Shown: in pieces, positions 33,133-41,550 of the stretch
Layout: every line of letters begins with the position of its first letter
Position numbering within the stretch: position 1 is the stretch's first letter
DNA from: Rhodospirillaceae bacterium
GTDB lineage: Bacteria; Pseudomonadota; Alphaproteobacteria; Rhodospirillales; Rhodospirillaceae
Assembly: GCA_947476925.1 (NCBI GenBank)
Contig: CANJSF010000003.1
Span: forward strand, 124,001 to 188,000
Direction of reading: 5' to 3'
DNA length: 64,000 bases
The notes under the pieces: generated by a model
What the model was told of the DNA's origin: nothing
Seen by the model: only the letters and a program-made list of their open reading frames with translations
The model's database searches: none
Position numbers and translations under genes: made by a program

Positions 33133-34581
33133 CTAAAGCGTCTGAAGCACTTCTTGCGCGGCCCGCTCGCCGGACTCCATCGCCCCTTCCATACCGCGAT
33201 TCGACAGCGCCGTGTGTTCGCCACAGAAGTGAACGTTGCCGTGGGGTTTGGCGACATGCTGGATAAAGTCGCGCACTTGGCCTGGTTGCCAGATGGCCCA
33301 GTCGCCGCAGCTAAACGGATCGGCTGACCAGCTTTTAAAGCCGCGGACTTCCAGTTTGCCTTTGGCCGAGGGCCGAATGGCCTCAATACCTGCAATCACC
33401 GCTTTCTTGGCCTCGGCCTCGGGCATGCGGTCGATTTGGTCGGCAACCCACCCGCGATGCCAAACTGTGAAACTTGAAATCTCGCCGGGTTTCTTGCCAA
33501 AGGGCTGCGGCATCATGTTGCCGGTAATGCCATCGGTCCAGAGACCCGGCTTCATACCGTCCTCCTCCCAGAATGGCTTTTTGGCGACGATGTGTGATTG
33601 CGTTAGCTTTTGCACACCCATGGTCTTGATGGCTCGACCTTGAACGCCGGGAACCAGCGGATCGATCTTCACATTGCGCAACGCGGCAAACGGAATAGAG
33701 CACACAATTTTCTTGGCGCGGTACACACTTCCATCGGCGCAGGTCGCTTCGGCCATGTTGCCCTCGCTGCGAATGCCCACCACAGCTTTTTTATAATGCA
33801 CCTTGTCGCCCAGCGCTTTGGCCATGGCGTTTGGAATCGCTTGGTTGCCGCCTTTGCCTGCGTAGGTCGCGCGCGGTTCGATATCACGCTGCATGTTGCC
33901 CCACGAATAGGTGAACGCCACCATCAACGCTGACACATCGTGCGCCGATGCGCCGTGCTCGCAATTGATGTTATACGCCAGCTCGATGGCGGCCTCGTCC
34001 AAGCCCAGCTGCGAGAAAAACTCGTGCATGGAAATATCCAGGCCGAAGCTTTTTGGGTCGTACCAATCTTCGTAGTTCTTGCCCAAGGGGTTTTTGGTGG
34101 TCATCAGAATCGGCAAAGGTTGCCAGGGCATCATCTTTTTCATGGGCCCTTTGAACGCGTTCCGCGGATGATTCTCCCACTCATTTTCTTTGATGACCTT
34201 GCCGTCGAGCACTAACTCGCGCTGAAATACAACAGGCGCAAGACCAGCAATGTTAATGAGTTCAACGCCAAAGCGCTGGGCGCTGTCGATCATGCGGCCA
34301 TAGCCTGCCCCAATCCCGTTGCCACCCGCTTCAGGATTGCCGGGAATATCGGTGAGTGACAACACGCGCCCGCCGGCCCGGTTGCGGCCTTCGATGACCT
34401 GCACCTTAGCCCCGGCGTCGGTTAAATCGTGTGCGGCGCGCAAGCCCGACAATCCGGCACCAATCACCAACACATCAGATTCGGTAGCCGCGCGAAGCGG
34501 CTTGACTGCGAAAGCAGACACTGCGCCAACGGCAGCAGCGGTTTGAAGTAATCCACGACGGCTGACGTAACGTGTGCGCAT
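33133..34581 (-). CDS. Tat-exported flavin monoamine oxidase-like protein (paralogue of the one at 30.6 kb)
   Basis: The 482-residue protein begins MRTRYVSRRGLLQTAAAVGA, a twin-arginine leader (SRRGLL, 7-12). FAD motif VIGAGLSGLRAAHDL (about 39-53), NRAGGR, and the C-terminal GEHTALSNRGMEGAMESGER, which aligns with the paralogue's GEHTGLSNRGMEGAMES block, are present. The ATG at 34581 is chosen because GGGGGAG stands just before it; a start 18 codons further up would translate an intergenic palindromic repeat. It is a stand-alone gene, convergent with the small ORF and divergent from the VOC gene. Substrate unknown; probably a periplasmic amine oxidase. Confidence 0.9.
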   Translation of the reverse strand: MRTRYVSRRGLLQTAAAVGAVSAFAVKPLRAATESDVLVIGAGLSGLRAAHDLTDAGAKVQVIEGRNRAGGRVLSLTDIPGNPEAGGNGIGAGYGRMIDSAQRFGVELINIAGLAPVVFQRELVLDGKVIKENEWENHPRNAFKGPMKKMMPWQPLPILMTTKNPLGKNYEDWYDPKSFGLDISMHEFFSQLGLDEAAIELAYNINCEHGASAHDVSALMVAFTYSWGNMQRDIEPRATYAGKGGNQAIPNAMAKALGDKVHYKKAVVGIRSEGNMAEATCADGSVYRAKKIVCSIPFAALRNVKIDPLVPGVQGRAIKTMGVQKLTQSHIVAKKPFWEEDGMKPGLWTDGITGNMMPQPFGKKPGEISSFTVWHRGWVADQIDRMPEAEAKKAVIAGIEAIRPSAKGKLEVRGFKSWSADPFSCGDWAIWQPGQVRDFIQHVAKPHGNVHFCGEHTALSNRGMEGAMESGERAAQEVLQTL

Positions 34582-34614
34582 TGAAAACTCCCCCAAGTCG
34601 TTCTCGTGGTCATC

Positions 34615-34665
34615 GCCGCGAAAGCGGCAATCCACGTGTGAAGTTAGCCCCCGCTTTCGCGCGGG
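34615..34665. repeat. Intergenic palindromic element with two hairpins
   Basis: Two short hairpins lie 21 bases apart: GCCGC-gaaa-GCGGC at 34615-34628 and CCCGC-tttcgc-GCGGG at 34650-34665. The cores CGCGAAAGCGG (34617-34627) and CCGCTTTCGCG (34651-34661) are also an 11-bp inverted repeat of each other. The layout resembles dispersed palindromic units found between genes in many proteobacterial genomes. No second copy was found by eye in this window. If transcribed it could form a larger stem structure. Confidence 0.55.
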
Positions 34666-34769
34666 TCACAGACTATATTTATATTCAGCGTAACCGTATT
34701 CCCGGCAAGCCGATTGCACCCTGTCCGCGCTGCGGTATGGTGGCACAGAATTAACGATCGGAGAATTGG

Positions 34770-35837
34770 ATGTCCGGCAAACCCCGCGCAATTGGCGGCC
34801 TTCACGAGGTGTGCATCGGCGTGCCCAGTTTCGAAGCTCCGCTGGCCTATTGGCAAGCTTTTGGGTTTAGCGAAGGCGCACGCGGTGCGCTATCTGCTGG
34901 TGAGGCGAAGGCGTTGTATGGCGTCAACAGTGGGCTGCAGTCCATGCGCCTGCATCACCAGAATGCTGATCATGGGCTCATTCGCCTGATGAAATGGGAT
35001 ATGCCAGCCAATGATGGGGTCTCTGTGGCGCCGTTTCGTGGCCATGGCTCTCGCTGGTCCGGGCAGTTTACCCGCAATATTTTGGATGTGGCCAACCATG
35101 CCGCCGTGGCGCGCAAGCAAGGCTATCCGGTTTACGATGTGCCGCCCAGTTTCATCGACCTATCAAGCTACAACCCGGCCATGTTCGGCGGTAAGCCTGT
35201 CAGGCCCTTCGCCGACAAGATTGTCGCCATTCGTGAATACACCGTCATCCAACCGCTCGCCCGCCAAGCCCTGCTGGAGCGCTTTGGTTACGACAGCAAG
35301 TTGCTTGGCAAAATCAACGACACATCGCTGCTGCGTGCGTCACAAATCGCCCATGGCGGCATGATGTTCACCGCCGAGACTGACGCGCCGACCAATTTCT
35401 ATGACCAGGTACTGGGCCTCAAGCGCGTGATGGTTCAGGAAACAACTTGGGACAAGGCCATGGCGAGCCGCGCGGCCTTTGATTTGGTCGAGGGGGAAAC
35501 CCATTGGTCGTACACCTTCGAGGAGCCGCGCTCAGGACCCGACAACGACACCCGCCGCAGCGGGCGCTTGCTGATGTTCCGCTTCAAGCCCGAGAGCAAA
35601 CTGGCCGACCGGCGCGCAAAATCCAGCCCCGGCGCATTGGGATATTGCCTCTTCACCTGGCGTGTGCGTGACCTCGAAGACATGCACAAAGCCTGTGCGA
35701 CGAATGGCTGCGCGGCGCTGAGTGATATCCGCTCCGACGAGTTTGGCACGCGCAGCTTCACCTGCTCGACACCTGATCAGTTTGTGTGGCTCTTCGAACA
35801 AGCCAGCGAGAATGAGATTGCAGCGATGAGTGTGTGA
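34770..35837 (+). CDS. Multi-domain VOC superfamily protein
   Basis: The 355-residue protein contains at least two VOC-like units. The first starts at IGGLHEVCIGVPSFEAPLAY (about 8-27). The second starts at IAHGGMMFTAETDAPTNFYD, with DQVLGLKRV following, and ends with SFTCSTPDQFVWLFEQ. It is far longer than single-domain VOC proteins and resembles two-domain extradiol-dioxygenase-like or binding proteins, but the metal ligands cannot be assigned with confidence. CGGAGAA lies before the ATG. It is divergent from the amine oxidase gene across the palindromic element; substrate unknown. Confidence 0.75.
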   Translation: MSGKPRAIGGLHEVCIGVPSFEAPLAYWQAFGFSEGARGALSAGEAKALYGVNSGLQSMRLHHQNADHGLIRLMKWDMPANDGVSVAPFRGHGSRWSGQFTRNILDVANHAAVARKQGYPVYDVPPSFIDLSSYNPAMFGGKPVRPFADKIVAIREYTVIQPLARQALLERFGYDSKLLGKINDTSLLRASQIAHGGMMFTAETDAPTNFYDQVLGLKRVMVQETTWDKAMASRAAFDLVEGETHWSYTFEEPRSGPDNDTRRSGRLLMFRFKPESKLADRRAKSSPGALGYCLFTWRVRDLEDMHKACATNGCAALSDIRSDEFGTRSFTCSTPDQFVWLFEQASENEIAAMSV

Positions 35838-35854
35838 AGTTTACACGCCCGTTT

Positions 35855-36618
35855 TTACTTGCGCCTGGACAAACCAGCTTGCTTAAAGATGCGCTGACGA
35901 AATTTCTCGACTGATTTGCTATCAATTCGACTGATCGAACGCCACGACGCGGATGGATCGAGCCCTGTCAGCGTTTTTGCTTTGCCGTGATAAAGGTACC
36001 AAACATGCAAAGCTGCCTTTCCTAAAATGTCCAAGCTAAAGTCTGGCGTCGCGGACAAATCCTTGATCAACGGGGACATAGAAAAATTTACTGCGCCTGC
36101 GAAAAGTATTTCATCAAACTGATGACGCTCGACTTCTGCATAAACTGCGCTAAAGCTAGGCGACTTTAATCGTGCTTCGTTGAGATGTTTTTCAAAGTTC
36201 GAGTCATCATAACAATATCGAAAGTCGACTCCATCGCGTGAACCGAAGCGTGACGCAATCAGATGTTTTGAGGGCCATTTTGACCAACCTGGGCCCTGGC
36301 CAATTCGCAAGTCGGGACTGAGATCACACTTTCCAAAGCCTGGTATATCAAGCCACGTATGCTTTTTTCCAGAATCAGCTGGCCGTCGCGGCCATCTAAA
36401 ACGGGGCCTTTGAAGACCGCCAAGCCGGAGCAAACATCGGGAAGCACTCCTTTGACGCCGCAAATCATAGCCAGGATCAAAGCCGAATCCCGACACATAA
36501 TCCCGGCGTCTCGGTAGCTGCCCTCTATTTGAATTGGCCGCCGAAGCAAGTGGTCAAGCTCAGCATGCACAATTTGGGAATTAAACGCGCGTCTAATTCT
36601 ATCTAGTCTAATGCTCAA
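35855..36618 (-). pseudogene. Transglutaminase-like protein gene with a frameshift
   Basis: Two overlapping frames read as one protein if a base is added at a run of six A (T at 36363-36368 on the + strand): the first frame gives residues from MSIRLDRIRRAF to LILEK, the second continues KHTWLDIPGFGKCDLSPDL and on to the stop. In the restored 254-residue product C42 (GIMCRDSALILA), H87 (KHTWLDI) and D99 (CDLSPDL) are spaced like a transglutaminase-type Cys-His-Asp triad. The start is a TTG at 36618 with AGGT upstream and is uncertain. The interruption may be a real mutation, a sequencing or assembly error at the homopolymer, or frameshifting. Function unknown. Confidence 0.6.
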
Positions 36619-36838
36619 AGCCCGACCTATCTATGCAATCCTAGTGCATCAAGCGGCAAAATCACGCCTGGAAAAACATTCCTATTCTATGATTATGAGT
36701 ATACTGAGTTGAAATTTCTGGTCAATTCACTTTCGCCTCAAAAGGATTGACCCGCAACTTACGCAAGCAAAAACCGTGAGGGTTTAAATAGCGGCCCTCA
36801 AAGCCAAGCTAGAATGCATAAGCAACTTTGGTCGGAAT

Positions 36839-37828
36839 CTACTTCGCGTTGACCATCACCTTTTCGACCCAGCCTTCGCCGTCGCCGCTGGCAACTTTCA
36901 CGAATGCGCCGGAGTCTTCGCCCAGGTACACAAACTCGGTCGCGGTCGCTGAAACCACCTTCGACGCCTTGTCGGCGCTGGTGAAAATTTTCACGCCTTT
37001 GATTTTGGGTATCAGAACGTCGCCCGTTTGGAAGCCACTACCTGCTTGCGGAGCTGCCGCTGCCGCGCTGATGGGCGCAAGCTTACCGCGCACCGAGCGG
37101 ATGATGTTGTTCCAGTTATCGACAAAGCTCGATGCAATCACCTTACCCTCGGCGGTGTTGGTATAACCGCCCAAACCACCGCCCACGCCACCGGCACCCA
37201 AAATACCGCCCAGCGCAAAGTCGGTTGCTTTCGCCGAGCCTTCGGCGGCCGCAACTTGCAAGCTCGTGCGTGTGTCGGCCAATACCATGCTGGTTTGCGC
37301 GACCTTCGACTTCATACCACCCGCGAGCAGTCCGCCAATGGCACCGGCCTTGCCGGGCAACAAGCCCAAGGCCGCGCCTGCACCGCCGGCATTATTTTCC
37401 GAGAACGCCACATCGGGCGTAAGTACATAGTCGGCCGTCACCATTTGCCCGCCGCCCATATTGGAATTTCGCTGAAGTTGCCCACCGCCGGAAAGTGCGC
37501 GCTCTTGCATGATGTTTTGCATCGCCATTCCGCGCTCGACCAATTGGAAACAACCCGATTGCTGCACGATAAGGCGGATTAAACCTGTCGGGCTCGGCAA
37601 GCCCAAGCGATTGATCGCTTGCGAGGCGTAATCTTGCGGCTCAACAACAGCCAGAGTTCCCAAAGACGTATCACACTTTTCTAAATCTTTAGTTCCGCCA
37701 TTACTGCCGCCCTGAATTTCGCTGCCGCCCTTGCCCTTCTTCATGCTTTGCGCATGGCCAACTGATACAACCGCAACGGATGCGGCAAGCGACAGACAAA
37801 ATGTGGTGATGAAAGTTTTACGAATCAT
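36839..37828 (-). CDS. CsgG-like secreted protein with C-terminal SH3-type region
   Basis: The 329-residue protein has a signal peptide (about 1-26, ending GHAQS) and a CsgG-type core: LAVVEPQDYASQAINRLG, LIVQQSGCFQLVERG, MQNIMQERAL and ADYVLTPDVAFSE. A Gly-rich middle follows. The C-terminal 75 residues (VLIPKIKGVKIFTSADKASK, FVYLGEDSGAFVKVASGDGEGWVEKVMV) look like a bacterial SH3-type domain, often cell-wall or glycan associated. There is no lipobox Cys, unlike E. coli CsgG, so it is probably periplasmic. AGGGGG precedes the ATG. It lies downstream of the double-cupin operon; no curli genes are nearby. Confidence 0.8.
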   Translation of the reverse strand: MIRKTFITTFCLSLAASVAVVSVGHAQSMKKGKGGSEIQGGSNGGTKDLEKCDTSLGTLAVVEPQDYASQAINRLGLPSPTGLIRLIVQQSGCFQLVERGMAMQNIMQERALSGGGQLQRNSNMGGGQMVTADYVLTPDVAFSENNAGGAGAALGLLPGKAGAIGGLLAGGMKSKVAQTSMVLADTRTSLQVAAAEGSAKATDFALGGILGAGGVGGGLGGYTNTAEGKVIASSFVDNWNNIIRSVRGKLAPISAAAAAPQAGSGFQTGDVLIPKIKGVKIFTSADKASKVVSATATEFVYLGEDSGAFVKVASGDGEGWVEKVMVNAK

Positions 37829-37898
37829 GGAAGCCCCCTAGCGATCAAATTTAACTGGGCAGAATTCTGCCCCACGTCGACATCGAGTACAAACGTCT

Positions 37899-38369
37899 TT
37901 AGGCCGCAATTCGTTGCGTCAGATTCACCAACACGCCGTCGGGGTCGCGCACGAACATTTCCAGGACCGCCATGGGCCTACCGGGCACTCCGATCTTCGC
38001 GGGCGGGTTAATCACCACATACCCGGCTTTGGCGATGGCGTCGTGCAACGCCAGGATGTTCTGCGTGCTAATCACCAACGCCGCTTCGCCATAGCTAATG
38101 CGTTGGGGCTGTGGCGGATTTTCCATCGGCGGAGCGGCAGCTTTCACTTCCATCAAGCCAACGTTTCCAAATTGCGAGCCATGCGCATTCAGAACCACCA
38201 TTTTCACGCCCGTGCATGGCATGCCCATTAGCTGGGCAACCCCCTCGCCATCTACGTCGCCTTCGTAAAAAACATCCCAGCCCAGAATGTCGCGATAAAA
38301 CGCCAACGACTTCTGCATATCGCGGACAAGAATGGTGGTGCGTTTTACGGCTTCGGTATGTGCAGGCAT
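37899..38369 (-). CDS. VOC superfamily protein (glyoxalase-like) in the double-cupin operon
   Basis: The protein (156 residues from ATG 38369) has the two beta-alpha-beta-beta-beta units of a single VOC protein: TTILVRDMQKSLAFYRDILGW at the N-terminus and VLEMFVRDPDGVLVNLTQ at the C-terminus. A start 17 codons upstream would overlap the upstream cupin gene by 41 bases, whereas 38369 begins ten bases after that stop. It ends a four-gene run with two double-cupin proteins and a SnoaL protein, so it may act in the same pathway. Substrate unknown. Confidence 0.87.
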   Translation of the reverse strand: MPAHTEAVKRTTILVRDMQKSLAFYRDILGWDVFYEGDVDGEGVAQLMGMPCTGVKMVVLNAHGSQFGNVGLMEVKAAAPPMENPPQPQRISYGEAALVISTQNILALHDAIAKAGYVVINPPAKIGVPGRPMAVLEMFVRDPDGVLVNLTQRIAA

Positions 38370-38379
38370 GGGTTTTCTT

Positions 38380-39243
38380 TCACCACGGATCTTGGAAGGG
38401 GAACGGCTTGGTATAATCACGCAACTCGGGTGGCAAAGTCGGGTGGTGGTTCGGCGTATAACTAAATGGCGCCGGGTCTTTTGAGAAGGTGTTCACCAGC
38501 GGCCCGCCATGCACGCGGATCAGCAAGTTGTAACCTGTCTCGCTTCCGGCCGGGCCGTGATATTCGTTCTCGCGCCACCAGCAATATCCGCCGGGGCCCA
38601 TGCGACCGACATCGCCGAACACGTATTCACCCGAAAGCACAAAAATTTCCTCAATAACGGGATGCGCGAATTTACCGGGCATAACCTTTGGCGGCGCATG
38701 ATGCGGCAAAGCGCTATAGAGAAACGTTTGTTCGGATGTCACGGGGTCAACGCGCAGCTTTTTAGTAAAAATCGTCGGCGATAGAGGCTTGCCGGTGACT
38801 GAGCCTTCAACTCCCGTTTTCCATTCCAGCTCAAATGCATCGACATGCGCGATCGTTTTGGCAGGGTCGCACATGCCCACGGGCGCTTGGCCCGGCGTGG
38901 GGCGCGGCGTGGCCGAGAACATGGCCAGCAACACTGCGCCATGTTCCGAGCGCATCTGCGACCACGTATAGCCCGGAGGCAAATAGGCGTAGGTATCTTT
39001 GTCATAAACCACGTCCCCCACCGTGAACGTGCCCGCCAACACATAAAACTCAAACACGCATGGAAAATACATCGGGCCGGCCAGCTTCATGCCCGGCGGC
39101 AAGCGCATCACCTCTGTGACAGCGCCGTTCTCGGTATCACGGCTGAGGACTTTAACATCGACCTGGATGCCAAGGGCGGCAAAGCCGCTGGCGCTCCAGG
39201 GAATAGATTGAGATTGAACGAAACAGATATGCGGTCGAGCCAT
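38380..39243 (-). CDS. Double-cupin protein, DUF4437/ChrR-like (paralogue 1)
   Basis: The 287-residue protein starts MARPHICFVQSQSIPWS and has two cupin barrels, the second with HPVIEEIFVLSGEYVFGD and GPGGYCWWRENEYHGPAG. It shares these blocks with two more double-cupin genes at 39.6 and 40.6 kb. His and Glu in HPVIEE and His in EYHGP sit at cupin metal-ligand positions. The first barrel has FEFYVLAGTFTVGDVVY. No signal peptide. GAGGGG precedes the ATG. It lies 19 bases after the SnoaL gene and 10 before the VOC gene. Function unknown; a metal-dependent dioxygenase or sensor-like role is possible. Confidence 0.85.
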   Translation of the reverse strand: MARPHICFVQSQSIPWSASGFAALGIQVDVKVLSRDTENGAVTEVMRLPPGMKLAGPMYFPCVFEFYVLAGTFTVGDVVYDKDTYAYLPPGYTWSQMRSEHGAVLLAMFSATPRPTPGQAPVGMCDPAKTIAHVDAFELEWKTGVEGSVTGKPLSPTIFTKKLRVDPVTSEQTFLYSALPHHAPPKVMPGKFAHPVIEEIFVLSGEYVFGDVGRMGPGGYCWWRENEYHGPAGSETGYNLLIRVHGGPLVNTFSKDPAPFSYTPNHHPTLPPELRDYTKPFPFQDPW

Positions 39244-39262
39244 GTGCTGCGTGTCCCCTCAC

Positions 39263-39652
39263 CTAGGCTTTGGGTCGAAATTCAGCCATATCGCTGAAAA
39301 CATTCATGTCGGTGATTTTGCCGTCAACAACTTCAAAGCGGTCGAGATAGCGCACGTCTTTATATGTCGTACCATTGTTCCATTCGCCTGCCATACTGCC
39401 CATCGAATAGACAACCATGCCATTGGCCATAGGCACCTCGTCATAGCGGTCGGTGGTTTTAATCGCCGACTTTTGCCGCCCCTTAGACTGCGCGGCAAAT
39501 TCACGTGGGTGCGTAAACACTGCGCCGCCGGTTACTGTCATTTTAAAATTTGTCGCCATCAACGGCTCCATGGCGGCAAAGTCGCGTTTGCCCATGGCGT
39601 CGAGGAATCTTTTCACAACATCAACGGCAGTTGGCATGTCGGCGTCTTTCAA
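39263..39652 (-). CDS. SnoaL/NTF2-like protein between the double-cupin genes
   Basis: The 129-residue protein has an NTF2-like pattern: VVKRFLDAMGKRDFAAMEPLMA, ATNFKMTVTGGAVFTH, and DVRYLDRFEVVDGKITDMNV, close in style to the SnoaL protein at 27.1 kb. It overlaps the upstream double-cupin gene by four bases and precedes the next double-cupin by 19. An alternative start five codons on (39637) is possible. Such proteins are small cyclases, isomerases or binding proteins; substrate unknown. Confidence 0.85.
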   Translation of the reverse strand: MKDADMPTAVDVVKRFLDAMGKRDFAAMEPLMATNFKMTVTGGAVFTHPREFAAQSKGRQKSAIKTTDRYDEVPMANGMVVYSMGSMAGEWNNGTTYKDVRYLDRFEVVDGKITDMNVFSDMAEFRPKA

Positions 39653-40494
39653 TACAGCGAACTTTGGCGCGGTGGCTTGGCATAGGGCTTCATGTGCTCG
39701 GGCACTTTCGGCCGATAGGGCGCATCATAGTCCACCTCGACGATGTCGGGTGGAATGATATTCGATAACGGTCCACCGTCAGTGCGGATCAACATCATGA
39801 ACCCGGTCAGCGAGCCGTAAGGCCCGTGCATTTCGTTCTCACGCCACCATGCATATGACCCAGGGCACATCACGCCGGCATCGTTAATGGCGTACTCACC
39901 AGCCAGGACAAACATTTCCTGCACGATGGGGTGGCTCCAGCGCTTCGACATGTAACGAAACGGCAAGGCTGAATAAAGAATGGTGATCTCGCCGGTATAT
40001 GGATCTTGCCTTAGGGGGCGAACACCCGTGCCCTTGAGGTAGCGCGTGTAGGGATTCTCCGTCCACGTTTCCAACCCTTCGCGCGAAACATCTTGGCGCG
40101 GCACGAAAAGCTTTTCGTCGTAAAATCCCGGCGGTGGCCCACCGGTTTTTTCCTCAGGCGCTGCTGATAGCATCGTCAACACGACAGCCCCATTCGGCGC
40201 GCGAATACGATCGCGCATCCAGCCCTTCGGGAAATTGGCATAGCAGCGTCGCGAAAAGGTCTCGCCGTTGATTTCAAGCGCACCATCAAGCACCAATATC
40301 TCTTCGTGGCAGGTGAGATAGCGGTCTCCGGCAAAATCCCACCCCGGTGGATAGCGCACAATAGTGGTACAGGCGCCGGTGCCCTCATCGTGACTTAGAA
40401 TTTTAACATTCAATTCAGGCCATGCGCCGTTGGCAAAGCCTTTGCGCCACGGCACATCTTGCGCTTGAATAAACATACAATGCGGCCGCGCCAT
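39649..40494 (-). CDS. Double-cupin protein, DUF4437/ChrR-like (paralogue 2)
   Basis: The 281-residue protein (from ATG 40494) starts MARPHCMFIQAQDVPWRK. It has the same two-barrel layout as the other two, with EEILVLDGALEINGETF in the first barrel and HPIVQEMFVLAGEYAIND and SYAWWRENEMHGPYGS in the second. CAGGAGAG precedes this ATG; an upstream start adds 17 residues with no match in the paralogues. It opens the leftward operon (double cupin, SnoaL, double cupin, VOC) and is divergent from the third paralogue with 139 bases between starts. Confidence 0.87.
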   Translation of the reverse strand: MARPHCMFIQAQDVPWRKGFANGAWPELNVKILSHDEGTGACTTIVRYPPGWDFAGDRYLTCHEEILVLDGALEINGETFSRRCYANFPKGWMRDRIRAPNGAVVLTMLSAAPEEKTGGPPPGFYDEKLFVPRQDVSREGLETWTENPYTRYLKGTGVRPLRQDPYTGEITILYSALPFRYMSKRWSHPIVQEMFVLAGEYAINDAGVMCPGSYAWWRENEMHGPYGSLTGFMMLIRTDGGPLSNIIPPDIVEVDYDAPYRPKVPEHMKPYAKPPRQSSLY

Positions 40495-40633
40495 TGGCTC
40501 TCCTGCCTCAACTGACGGCGCTATCTTGGCCGCGATTGAGCGCAATTTCTAGCGAGAGATTAATCTTGGCATCGCTGTTGGCCTCGCCCATAGTCGCCCC
40601 GATTTGAGGATGCAACAACACGGGAGAGCCACA

Positions 40634-41479
40634 ATGGCCCGGCCACATATAATGTTTGTTATGGCGCAGGATATACCCTGGCAGCGGGGCATTTACGGCC
40701 CCGGTCGCGATGATGTTGAGATGAAAATGCTCTCCATCGACGAGAAAGGAACCGACGCAACGACGATTGTGCGCTACCCAGCCGGCTGGGAAAGAACTTC
40801 GCCCGAGTACTGTACTGCTCATGAAGAATTTATGGTGCTGGACGGCGCGATAACAATCGATGGCCACACGTACGACACCCACTGCTATGGTTTTTTTCCC
40901 GCCGGATATACGCGCGAGAAAGCATCGTCGAAGAATGGCGCCGTGCTGCTGACAATGTTTTACGACAAACCCATGGTCATTAACGGCAAGGGAAAGAGCT
41001 TCGATGAAAAGCTATTGGTGAAATTCATCGACCCGAAATTGTTAGAATGGGATCCGGGTTTGGTCGACCCACAACTGGCCAAAGGCGTTGCCATTAAGCA
41101 TTTCCGCACCGATCCTTATACGGGCGAGACATCATTCTTGTACTGTTCGCCACCGCACCGCGTGCCGCCGGGCATGTCCAAACCACAATGGACACACCCG
41201 ATGGTCGAGGAACTTTATGTCATCGAAGGCGACTATGTGTGGGGCGATTGCGGTCGCATGGGCCCGGGCGGGTACGCTTGGTGGCGCGAGGATGTTTACC
41301 ATGGCCCATCGGGCACGGACTCTGGCTACCACTTATTTGTACGCACGATCGGCGGACCATTGGTGAACACCTTCGCCACCGAAAAGCTGCCCTTCACCTG
41401 GGACGCGCCCTTCAATCCACAGCTTCCGCCTGAGCTGAAAAAAATCGCCAAGCCCTACGTGAAGCCGAAGAATTACTAA
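40634..41479 (+). CDS. Double-cupin protein, DUF4437/ChrR-like (paralogue 3)
   Basis: The 281-residue protein (from ATG 40634, preceded by GGGAGAG) starts MARPHIMFVMAQDIPWQRG and has EEFMVLDGAITIDGHTYD in the first barrel and HPMVEELYVIEGDYVWGD and GYAWWREDVYHGPSGT in the second. Its closeness to both paralogues on the opposite strand shows a local triplication. A bidirectional terminator follows. Divergent transcription from paralogue 2 would allow co-regulation across the 139-base gap. Substrate unknown. Confidence 0.87.
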   Translation: MARPHIMFVMAQDIPWQRGIYGPGRDDVEMKMLSIDEKGTDATTIVRYPAGWERTSPEYCTAHEEFMVLDGAITIDGHTYDTHCYGFFPAGYTREKASSKNGAVLLTMFYDKPMVINGKGKSFDEKLLVKFIDPKLLEWDPGLVDPQLAKGVAIKHFRTDPYTGETSFLYCSPPHRVPPGMSKPQWTHPMVEELYVIEGDYVWGDCGRMGPGGYAWWREDVYHGPSGTDSGYHLFVRTIGGPLVNTFATEKLPFTWDAPFNPQLPPELKKIAKPYVKPKNY

Positions 41480-41496
41480 CCAATCGCGAAGACAAA

Positions 41497-41526
41497 AAAA
41501 CGGCGCCCATTACAGGGCGCCGTTTT
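41497..41526. terminator. Bidirectional rho-independent terminator
   Basis: AAAACGGCGCCC and GGGCGCCGTTTT form a perfect stem around the six-base loop attaca, with A and T runs on the outer sides. It lies between the convergent double-cupin and cytochrome c genes and can serve both. Confidence 0.88.
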
Positions 41527-41550
41527 GCATTATACGTTCGACGAGCAGAC

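Noticed and set aside
34582-34635. Upstream start for the second amine oxidase
   Set aside because: It would translate the intergenic palindromic element and lies before a strong ribosome-binding site; the start at 34581 gives a proper Tat leader.
35855-36496. Second part of the transglutaminase-like gene as an independent 213-residue protein
   Set aside because: Its N-terminal 40 residues are Arg-rich shadow sequence and the recognisable part begins at the A-run, so it is better explained as the continuation of the upstream frame.
36839-37828. Curli assembly role for the CsgG-like gene
   Set aside because: No other curli gene is present and there is no lipobox; the gene is a CsgG-domain protein with a different C-terminus, so a curli function was not claimed.
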